A stretch of DNA of 64,000 bases. It comes from Schizochytrium sp. TIO01 (lineage: Eukaryota > Sar > Bigyra > Thraustochytrida > Thraustochytriidae). The translations under genes and the position numbers were made by a program. Location: positions 1,632,001 through 1,696,000 of the forward strand of contig SMSO01000036.1 of NCBI GenBank assembly GCA_004764695.1, given 5' to 3'. Numbering within the stretch: the stretch's first letter is position 1; each line of letters opens with the position of its first letter. Positions 57,592 to 64,000 of the stretch are shown in pieces. The notes beneath the pieces were generated by a model. The model worked only from the letters and a program-made list of their open reading frames with translations. It had not been told where the DNA came from and ran no database searches.

Positions 57592-58677
57592 TTAACTTGC
57601 TACTTTACAATAAAAAGTAGCGTGAGGGTAGTCTTTCCATAATGAAATAAGGTAGGGGTGCATAACAAGGATCCCATCATAGATGTGTCGTCCTGAGTTA
57701 TAGACTATACTTGGTGGGTTTATTGTAGAGAACCTGTTGATAAACATGTCATAAATAGTGACTTTTGCACCTTCCATAGTAAGCATTTGTGCAATTTCGG
57801 AAATTGGAGATTCATCGTGCTCTGAAGCCCCTGGTTGATTTCCGAATCCTACTATCAGGAAAGCCTTTTGGTGTACCTTATCAAGGTCGCCTGAGCAGTA
57901 TCTATTTACGATATCTTGGAAGATGAAGCGCGGGCGTAGACAGAGCTGTTCAATAGCTGTTGTTAATAAGGGAAACTTCTCTTCACTACCGATCAGCGAT
58001 GCAAAGTTATGCTTGATTCCTAAAGATGGGTGGTCATTTTGATAATTAGTCCAGATAAAGTTCGAGCCTTCAATTGCATCGCGCATCGATATCTCTTTGC
58101 TAAAATTGGCAGAAAACTCATTGATAGCAGCTTGAATAGCAGCTCTTTTTGCCAAGTCCAGAAGAGTTGCGCACTCAGCAGCTTCTGCAGTTTCTGTAAT
58201 GTAGATGTGAGTATAGAACAATGATAAAAATGGCAAAATCACTTGTGCAGCTTCTTTTGAGTTTGCTCCTAACAGTCTCGGTGAATCACGCGGTGCTTCA
58301 AATGGAAGCGAGCGACACCGATGAATAATGTTTGGGGAATATGCGATGGGAATTTCACCTGCAGTTGCCTTAACAAACTTCCCAACTGTACCAACTGGGC
58401 TTACAGTTTCTATAATGACCATCCGGGGCTTGACGTTTTTGATAATTGGGATGGCACAGAGCAATGTTTGAATACTAACTGATGGCTCAAAATCCTGTCC
58501 AATACATACTAGACATATATCGATATTTTCCAATTTTGCACTTGCATTTCCCAGCTTTATGTCATAAATTGTAGCAGCTATGTCATCGTGGTTACTAAAA
58601 TGATCAAGATTGTTTTTAATCATGATTCGACTTTGACTGCTTTCGCCAATATTTGCAATTAATAAAACCTTTTGCAT
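57592..58677 (-). CDS. UDP-glucose/GDP-mannose dehydrogenase-like protein, catalytic motif degenerate
   Basis: A 361-aa intronless protein. Its order of elements matches UDP-glucose 6-dehydrogenases, which oxidise a nucleotide sugar to the uronate with NAD: N-terminal beta strand VLLIANIG, D-I-C-L-V-C-I-G strand, VIIETVSPVGT (family STVPVGT), YSPN strand, AINEF helix, and C-terminal IVGFGNQPGASEHDESPISEIAQML...VTIYD (family LGLAFK..T.D.R.SP...L). But the Rossmann GxGxxG is broken to IANIGESS, the lysine/asparagine of the AEL-K-N motif are changed, and the catalytic GFGGSC.xKD cysteine loop is absent. It is also shorter than the usual 430-450 aa. I infer a non-catalytic or diverged relative with a binding role. 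The fold assignment is fairly secure; activity is doubtful. Confidence 0.75.
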   Translation of the reverse strand: MQKVLLIANIGESSQSRIMIKNNLDHFSNHDDIAATIYDIKLGNASAKLENIDICLVCIGQDFEPSVSIQTLLCAIPIIKNVKPRMVIIETVSPVGTVGKFVKATAGEIPIAYSPNIIHRCRSLPFEAPRDSPRLLGANSKEAAQVILPFLSLFYTHIYITETAEAAECATLLDLAKRAAIQAAINEFSANFSKEISMRDAIEGSNFIWTNYQNDHPSLGIKHNFASLIGSEEKFPLLTTAIEQLCLRPRFIFQDIVNRYCSGDLDKVHQKAFLIVGFGNQPGASEHDESPISEIAQMLTMEGAKVTIYDMFINRFSTINPPSIVYNSGRHIYDGILVMHPYLISLWKDYPHATFYCKVAS

Positions 58678-58708
58678 GATCTCCCGACAATAACCATTAG
58701 CACACTTG

Positions 58709-58718
58709 CTATATAAAG
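58709..58718. promoter_or_regulatory. Candidate TATA box upstream of the dehydrogenase-like gene
   Basis: CTATATAAAG on the plus strand reads CTTTATATAG on the minus strand, about 32-41 bases upstream of the minus-strand start codon. It is similar in spacing to the TATA-like motif of the RCC1 gene. Confidence 0.45.
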
Positions 58719-58893
58719 GAATAGTACTCTCATTATATAAAGATGATAAATTACTTTCAAGTACAAGATAGGAAAAATAGAAATCCTCTTAATTCTTACA
58801 TGTAATGGAAAGCTTTTCACTAAGTTCAGTGTGGGAGACTTGTAAGAACACAGTAGCATTTTTCCTCAATTATTTGCATTCCTTCTTTAACGA

Positions 58894-59343
58894 ATGAATG
58901 ATGTTTACTACGTACCTGTAGTAGAGACCTTGCATGCAGGAACGTTAGTCTCCAAGTTTTTGTGTCCTATCAAAGTTCAATTATTCCGTTCATCCTCGGA
59001 TAATAATTTGTGGTGGAGGTACACAAGATCTGCTCCAGAAATCCGTGCTGCGAGTCAATCAAGAATATTGACAGTTCCTTGTCCGGGAGAAGACGCACTT
59101 TTATCACACTATCTCGCGCATGCGATACACTCGTTTTATCTCTTCAACGAAACAATGAACCTGGAGCGGATAGGTAAATTCTCATTGAGTAATTTTACTT
59201 TCACTTATTCTATAGATCATGGTGAGATCATCTATGTTCCTTTTCTTCCCTGGCATGCAGTATCAGTAACCTTTAAAAGTGGTGCTGGTGATGATCTTGA
59301 GTCTGGATATATGTCCACCAGTGTTTGTTCGCCTATGGTGTAA
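58894..59343 (+). CDS. Small orphan protein in the viral-like block
   Basis: A 149-codon intronless frame starting MNDVYYVPVV and ending TSVCSPMV. No family recognised. It has mixed hydrophobic and polar residues with aromatic patches (LWWRYTR, FTFTYSIDHGEIIYVPFLPWHAV), looks mostly beta, and lacks a signal peptide. It sits between the dehydrogenase-like gene (-, divergent, 216 bp away) and the TBP-like gene (+, 134 bp downstream). Retained because it is the only long frame in a compact block and its composition resembles its neighbours; it could still be a chance frame. Confidence 0.6.
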   Translation: MNDVYYVPVVETLHAGTLVSKFLCPIKVQLFRSSSDNNLWWRYTRSAPEIRAASQSRILTVPCPGEDALLSHYLAHAIHSFYLFNETMNLERIGKFSLSNFTFTYSIDHGEIIYVPFLPWHAVSVTFKSGAGDDLESGYMSTSVCSPMV

Positions 59344-59427
59344 CTAAGAATGGTCAACAGAACAGCTGGTCTTACAGTGAAGCATAAGCTTTTAATTACT
59401 TTTTTTCTTCTTTAAGCTTTAAACCAT

Positions 59428-59465
59428 TAATAATAATAATAATTATAGTAATAATATTAATTATA
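59428..59465. repeat. AAT-rich microsatellite upstream of the TBP-like gene
   Basis: TAATAATAATAATAAT followed by ATAGTAATAATATTAATTATAA, ending about 13 bases before the start codon at 59478. It may double as an AT-rich promoter. Confidence 0.7.
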
Positions 59466-59477
59466 ACAAGTAAGACC

Positions 59478-60290
59478 ATGGAACATATTATTCGAACAGA
59501 AACAAGCTTAAAGCTTTACAGGTTTATTATTCGAGTAAACATAACTTTGGATGAGTTTGCTCATACTCACCGGAACTGTGTCCTTTCAGTCTCCAGTGAC
59601 TGGCGATGTACGTATTACGAAAAGGCCTTCACGATGAACATCTTCGATGCCAAAAAGTTACCCTACCCTGCGCTCGTTTGCATGGTTTTTACAATGACAA
59701 TGGAGTCCGACGCATTCATTCCAGTATTTGAATCGTTGTTTGGAGTTACAAAAGAAGATATTGATAAACCGACCTTGGTAAATTGGGTAGAGAAGTACTA
59801 TACACCTCACAAGCCCCTTGATCTCGAGGGTTTGTTTCTTAGCTTGAACTCCTTGGCATCAGTTTCACTAAAAGTAAAAGGTCGAAAACAAAAACCACGG
59901 GTACTGCCCTCATATGATGTTCATAAAAGTGAAGAGCTTGAAGGGTATGACAGTGATTATAACAACAGGAGGGCAAATCAATTTGCAAAGTCACTAACTC
60001 TTTCTACCAAAGAGGATGACGGCTCTAGTCCAGCCCTCTCAATGGACCAGCAATCATTCTGTGCACTCGTAGTACATCCATTTCCAGAAGCGACACATCT
60101 TGCAATCGAGGTCTTTTCGAGCGGTGTGCTCAATGTAGCAGGGATCCCTACAGATGTAATCTTTGATCACTTAACACATTATGTAAATACGAAGCTTGGT
60201 CCTTTGATGGAACAACACGCTTTAAAGAGTAACGAGTTAAACGAAAGAGAAAGTGAGGAAGAAGATCGGTGGGATTTACTTTTTGGATAA
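59478..60290 (+). CDS. Possible TBP-fold transcription factor of viral type
   Basis: A 270-aa intronless protein starting MEHIIRTETS. Residues about 205-240 read ATHLAIEVFSSGVLNVAGIP followed by an amphipathic helix, which resembles the strand-loop-strand-helix of a TATA-binding protein repeat (family: ALIFSSGKMVVTGAKS...). The first half (about 10-55) has a possible counterpart (LYRFIIRVNITLDEF and WRCTYYEKAFTMNIF), and residues 140-190 look like a linker. Giant viruses of the Mimivirus type encode diverged TBP-like proteins, so this would fit a viral transcription module. The similarity is limited to one motif, so the call is tentative; the CDS itself is solid. It ends 14 bp into the 3' end of the resolvase gene on the other strand. 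Confidence 0.7.
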   Translation: MEHIIRTETSLKLYRFIIRVNITLDEFAHTHRNCVLSVSSDWRCTYYEKAFTMNIFDAKKLPYPALVCMVFTMTMESDAFIPVFESLFGVTKEDIDKPTLVNWVEKYYTPHKPLDLEGLFLSLNSLASVSLKVKGRKQKPRVLPSYDVHKSEELEGYDSDYNNRRANQFAKSLTLSTKEDDGSSPALSMDQQSFCALVVHPFPEATHLAIEVFSSGVLNVAGIPTDVIFDHLTHYVNTKLGPLMEQHALKSNELNERESEEEDRWDLLFG

Positions 60291-60839
60291 GCAAGCTCTA
60301 TCATACCAACACGCCTGAAGTATTGCGTCTGCGACATCATCCTGTTTTGCTTTTGGTACTTTAGCCATATCTTTTGGGAAAAGTTCATGGGCTTTAACAA
60401 TCGCAGCAGCTTTATTTGCCCTTCGATTGTTTTCTGCACCACGAACGACCTTCCCTGCGAGCTTCCGTGAAGCAGCACCTGTTTTGAAAAATGTCTTGAC
60501 TGACTTTGAGTGAACGATTTTGTATTCAAAACCTTCACAGATGCACATAGAAACGATTGAGTACTGCGCAATGTACATTTTCAGTCTCATCTGATCCTCA
60601 ATGAGGATTATACTCGCTTCTTTGAGCATAGGGTAAATCTTTGAGGTTTCCTTGTTAAACATAAGGTTGTAGATCCCCATTGGAATATTTCTTTGCGACT
60701 TCAGCGCCTTGAGGGATGGTGCGAAGGCGATTCGATCACAATAGACCATCTTTTTGGTTGAGCTATCATAAAGAGCTACGCCAATGTTTATGATTCCGAT
60801 GTCAATGCTGAAGATTAAGCTACTTCTTCTGTCTCCCAT
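60276..60839 (-). CDS. Holliday junction resolvase, RuvC / poxvirus A22 type
   Basis: A 187-aa RuvC-fold endonuclease that would cut four-way DNA junctions during viral replication and packaging. Start is the ATG at 60837-60839; three further codons upstream are open but begin without ATG. The acidic catalytic residues are all visible: Asp13 in FSIDIGIINIG, Glu81 in IILIEDQMR, and Asp167/168 with Asp171 in KQDDVADA, preceded by a basic NNRRANKAAA helix typical of the A22 group. Length matches poxvirus and other nucleocytoviral resolvases (about 150-190 aa). Cellular mitochondrial resolvases (Cce1/Ydc2) share the fold, but the IEDQ and KxDDxADA motifs favour the viral group. It overlaps the TBP-like gene tail-to-tail by 15 bp and is divergent from the RCC1 gene. 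Confidence 0.87.
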   Translation of the reverse strand: MGDRRSSLIFSIDIGIINIGVALYDSSTKKMVYCDRIAFAPSLKALKSQRNIPMGIYNLMFNKETSKIYPMLKEASIILIEDQMRLKMYIAQYSIVSMCICEGFEYKIVHSKSVKTFFKTGAASRKLAGKVVRGAENNRRANKAAAIVKAHELFPKDMAKVPKAKQDDVADAILQACWYDRACLSKK

Positions 60840-60875
60840 AATTTTCAATCAGAACTTGTTCATCTTGGATTCAAT

Positions 60876-60883
60876 ATATAAGT
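60876..60883 (+). promoter_or_regulatory. Candidate TATA box of the RCC1-repeat gene
   Basis: TATATAAG, 48 bases upstream of the start codon at 60931, in the 91-bp divergent spacer between the resolvase and the RCC1 gene. Confidence 0.5.
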
Positions 60884-60930
60884 ACAAATGTGAGGGGAAT
60901 GTCCAGTAAGGGCACAAAAGAGTTGGACTA

Positions 60931-63126
60931 ATGGTTTTACAGACTATAGTCTTGTTGGTTGTCTTGTTCCTATGCAAGACCAACGCACAGGAAGAGACCC
61001 CTGCGCCAACTGCCGAATATGACCTAAGTATTTGTGAAAGTTCCTTAAGTGTTGGTAACTATGCGACTATTTGGGCTAGTCCCGACCGGAATGTGATGTA
61101 TGGATGGGGAGCTAATACCCTTAAGGAACTCAGTAGCGCTAGTGACCCCTCGGCATCTTTCATCGAGTCTTTCAAGATCAATCACTCGACTATTAGTTCG
61201 CCGATGCATCCTAGAGAGGCACTTGCGTTCGCGTGCGTCCTCGATGGACTAACCCATAAAATCCACTGCGTCGGTTCAAATTCAGGATACCTGATCTCTA
61301 AAGAAACAACTAGCAGTACGAGTACAGTGTTCACCGAGTTCACTGAGCTGTCGGATTTTACAAGTGAGTACAGTTCCTTTGCAGTATCAAGGAACTCCTT
61401 GTGTGCAGTTACACTTAATCAAACTGTCGTAACATGTTCGGGTACCAATAATTTGTATCAAAACGGAAGAGGTACAACCTCAAACGGTCGCGACGTTCCA
61501 CCTTTCGACACCCTAAGTTATGAAACGAATCTCCAAGAAGGGGTCACAATCAAGAAGTTAGAATCTGATAAGATTGAGAATCACTTCTGTGCACTTCTTA
61601 GTAACAACACTGTCACGTGCTGGGGCAGCAACACAAATTATGCACTTGGAATCACCGGGTCGACGAGCCTTCCAAGTCCAACGTGGGTCGACACAGAAGA
61701 ACAGGGTAACATTAAAGACATTACCTTGGATGAACAAAATATCGGACTTATTACTTTGGATGGTCGTTTCCTATTTGCAGGGCAAAATAAAGAAGGAATG
61801 TACTCAAACGAGGTTGCTTCAGGTAGCTACATCCAAACTGGACCTGTTGAAGTCTTTGATTCAGGTAACGACAACATTGCTTGTATCTTCATGTATAGGA
61901 ACTTCTGTCTTCGAAAGACAAATGGAACCGTTTTTTGCAAGGGTGAGAATGCCTACGGACAATATCATAGTTCCAAAGCGAACTCATTTTCCAACTTTGT
62001 TGAATCAGACAGAATCACTGCCGAGACTGTTGTATCAGTGAATTCTCAAGTTATTTGTGGTTATAATCTGACTGATGATACAGTTAGTTGCTGGGGAGCT
62101 AACAACTACCCCCAATTTGACGCAAGTGGAACTGTCCCGTCGACACCAGTTCTTATGGAAGGTGTTTCATGTGCGCCTCTACCACCAACTATGGCACCGA
62201 CACTTTACCCAACGATGTCTCCAACTGTCTATCCAACGAGAGAACCTACTACACCTTTCCCAACAACTTCAGAGATGACTTGCGGAGCGAACATTGCAAC
62301 TACTACCGCAGGTGCTTCCTACTATATTAGTGAAGAACGCAACGCCGTAATTGCTTGGGGCAAAGACGGTAATGAAGTTGGAATATTGGGTTTGGGAAGA
62401 GATGTTGGAGACATTGACTATCACCCCCCGACGAAGATACCTGGCTCTTATGTTAACCCAGTCCAAATTTCTGTTGAACCGACCGGTAGTTTAGCTTGCG
62501 TCCTTGATGGATATGACGATTCAGTTCATTGCATCGGAAAGGACCCCTTTGGGGCTATTACAGCAACATCGAGTGCTGAAATGTATGAGATGACCCGTTT
62601 TACTGCGATTGATAATGATGAAACGATCAAAAACATTGATGAAATTTCAGTAGGAATGTCAAATATGTGTCTGGTTATTAATAACAGGACTGAGATAAAG
62701 TGTATTGGAGGAGGTGCCTATGGTATGAATGGCGCAGGTGTTACTGGAACAACAACAATTCCAGTATATGCTATCAACAGTGCTGCTAGCGCCGGTGAAA
62801 AAATCATTCAGCTTGAAAACAACTACCTCACATATTGTGCACTTTTCAGTAACAACACACTTTATTGTTGGGGATACAATGACAACAATCGTATTGGACT
62901 TCCTGATTATGTAAGTGGAAATAGTCAGCTTTCCCCAATTTTGATTCCTGACATGAGCTTCACTAAAGTCACTTTCGGACAGCACAACATTTGGGGACTT
63001 GGAACTGATGGGAAAATTTATGCTTCAGAAAAGAACACCTTCCAGGTAATTACGGGTGAACTAGAGACGAATGTTTTCACTTCTGAATGGCTTGTCGTTG
63101 AAGGGACAGATAAATTACAATTTTGA
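60931..63126 (+). CDS. Secreted RCC1-repeat protein with PT-rich linkers, intact 5' part
   Basis: A 731-codon intronless frame. Residues 1-20 are a signal peptide (hydrophobic VLLVVLFLC, cleavage likely near TNA/QEE). Module 1 (about 25-415) and module 2 (about 450-731) are built of RCC1-type blades, each with a strand-turn motif such as NNTVTCWGSN, DDTVSCWGAN or NNTLYCWGYN and paired cysteines (ACVLDG...HCVGS). A linker with repeated PT units (PTMAPTLYPTMSP, near 415-445) separates them; such PT linkers are common in stramenopile and algal surface proteins. RCC1 folds are seven-bladed propellers that bind protein or ligand. With the signal peptide and disulphide-like cysteines this looks like a surface or virion-exposed protein, not a nuclear exchange factor. 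The frame ends at TGA 63124-63126, but the coding pattern continues (next entry). Confidence 0.85.
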   Translation: MVLQTIVLLVVLFLCKTNAQEETPAPTAEYDLSICESSLSVGNYATIWASPDRNVMYGWGANTLKELSSASDPSASFIESFKINHSTISSPMHPREALAFACVLDGLTHKIHCVGSNSGYLISKETTSSTSTVFTEFTELSDFTSEYSSFAVSRNSLCAVTLNQTVVTCSGTNNLYQNGRGTTSNGRDVPPFDTLSYETNLQEGVTIKKLESDKIENHFCALLSNNTVTCWGSNTNYALGITGSTSLPSPTWVDTEEQGNIKDITLDEQNIGLITLDGRFLFAGQNKEGMYSNEVASGSYIQTGPVEVFDSGNDNIACIFMYRNFCLRKTNGTVFCKGENAYGQYHSSKANSFSNFVESDRITAETVVSVNSQVICGYNLTDDTVSCWGANNYPQFDASGTVPSTPVLMEGVSCAPLPPTMAPTLYPTMSPTVYPTREPTTPFPTTSEMTCGANIATTTAGASYYISEERNAVIAWGKDGNEVGILGLGRDVGDIDYHPPTKIPGSYVNPVQISVEPTGSLACVLDGYDDSVHCIGKDPFGAITATSSAEMYEMTRFTAIDNDETIKNIDEISVGMSNMCLVINNRTEIKCIGGGAYGMNGAGVTGTTTIPVYAINSAASAGEKIIQLENNYLTYCALFSNNTLYCWGYNDNNRIGLPDYVSGNSQLSPILIPDMSFTKVTFGQHNIWGLGTDGKIYASEKNTFQVITGELETNVFTSEWLVVEGTDKLQF

Positions 63127-64000
63127 CCTTTGGGCATTTGAACAAGGTTTCTGTGTTAAGAAACGGGACAAAAAGACATACTGCAAGGGCAATGGAGCTT
63201 ATGGTCTTTTTTCAGAATCGGATTCCACACATCACTTCACAGATTTGATCGAAAATACGAGGATGCCAAATCTGAGACAGTTCCGGAGCTCTAGTAATCT
63301 ATATGTCGCGCTTTTCGAAAACGGGAACTGTTAAGACCTGGGGATATAATGCTCCTTTGCGGGTTGGAAGTACATCTATGGGAACGAAGGTGAAGACTCA
63401 GCAAGTAATTGAAGAAGCCTATTGCTCACCAAAGTTTGCTCCGTCGATGGCACCGAACTCAAATTCCAACAGAAGCACCTACCTCAGGTCATTCTTGTTC
63501 GACAGAAGGGACAATCCAATAAATTCTTGGGTGCTACTGTCAACACGGATCTCAATCAGGTCTTGATGTTTGGAACGGATCACTTTGGCAAGTATCTAGC
63601 GGGAAATGGTCAAAAGAGTGGAACTATTGAATTGTATGAGTTGATCTCAAGCCTGGACTACGGTTCCACGGGCAGAAAGCAAGTTTTCCCTGGGAAATAA
63701 CCACGCATGTTTAATTGACCCATCAGATGACTCTGTTTGGTGTTGGGGAACTGGTAGCTACGGAAGTTTGGGTAACAAGAACAGTGCATCTTCATCAACA
63801 CTTGCTTACTCAACAAAAATTAACATTGAAAGTCCCGGACAAGGCAAAGATGTCGTTGTTACAGACGCGGCTACCTTTTTCTTGAGCAATGACAACCTAA
63901 CCGTGAAAGTCATGGGTAAAAACGCCAACAATATGTTTGGAACTGGAGGAAGTAATGCTATAGAAAGTATGTTTACTGTTCAAGATCTAGGTGACCGAGT
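63127..64000 (+). pseudogene. Frameshifted continuation of the RCC1-repeat gene, runs off the window
   Basis: RCC1 sequence continues through all three frames to the window edge. Breaks, each equivalent to one extra base: TTTT at 63121-63124 (restores LQFDLWAFEQGF), GAACT at 63326-63327 (FENGTVKTWGYN), GAACT at 63456-63457 (a second PT linker, APTQIPTEAPTS), CAATAAA near 63512-63524, and AAA at 63676-63678 (restores FSLGNNHACLIDP...VWCWG). From about 63679 the frame is open to base 64000. A third module therefore begins near 63480. The protein motif pattern is otherwise well kept, which argues for sequencing error over long decay; true pseudogenisation is still possible. Confidence 0.8.

Noticed and set aside
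63115-63340. Programmed +1 ribosomal frameshifting in the RCC1 gene (TTT-TGA-C and TGT-TAA-G resemble stop-codon slippery sites)
   Set aside because: At least one further break lies well before any stop in its frame, and five consecutive programmed shifts are implausible; single-base insertions explain all.

Overview
This is a eukaryotic nuclear window. It has long, mostly uninterrupted genes on both strands, a few short GT-AG introns, no operons or Shine-Dalgarno spacing, and eukaryote-only families: a CBP/p300-type acetyltransferase, a TKL kinase, SAC3/GANP and PrimPol. The acidic, Ser- and Gln-rich proteins and the thinly spread introns fit a stramenopile. My best guess is a thraustochytrid of the Aurantiochytrium type, but that is inference and no rRNA or marker gene is present to settle it.

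Layout. 1-20.7 kb is an ordinary host gene block: the 3' part of a CBP/p300-like acetyltransferase (+), a TKL protein kinase (-), an acidic three-repeat protein (+), a spliced Nit1-type amidase (-), PrimPol (-), a SAC3/GANP protein (+) and a large protein of unknown function (-). 20.7-45.3 kb is a gene desert of about 24.6 kb, rich in microsatellites including long CAAA/TTTG tetranucleotide arrays. 45.3-48.1 kb holds two small spliced membrane-protein genes: a double DUF2061 protein and an unrecognised multi-pass protein. I rebuilt the introns of both, and the missing first exon of the amidase, from splice sites and family similarity.

49.7-64 kb has a different character. It is AT-richer, intronless and tightly packed on both strands, and its genes look like those of a large DNA virus: a RuvC/A22-type Holliday junction resolvase, a possible TBP-fold protein, a nucleotide-sugar-dehydrogenase-like protein without its catalytic cysteine motif, a giant coiled-coil protein with an N-terminal cysteine cluster, a secreted RCC1-repeat protein with PT-rich linkers, a small orphan, and a Crinkler-type protein fusing a PD-(D/E)XK nuclease domain to a protein kinase domain. 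I read this as the edge of an endogenised giant-virus or mirusvirus-like element joined to host DNA somewhere between about 48.1 and 49.7 kb. No capsid, polymerase or terminase gene lies in the window, so the virus group is not determined.

Several genes are split by single-base indels: 10.18 kb, 15.24 kb, about 53.28 kb, and five within 63.12-63.68 kb. Nearly all are one extra base, often in a short homopolymer. That pattern suggests uncorrected long-read assembly errors, although decay of the viral element is possible for the last cluster.

The host genes are unrelated in function and look like independent neighbours. The viral-like genes fit DNA processing (resolvase), transcription (TBP-like) and surface or structural roles (RCC1 protein, coiled-coil protein).
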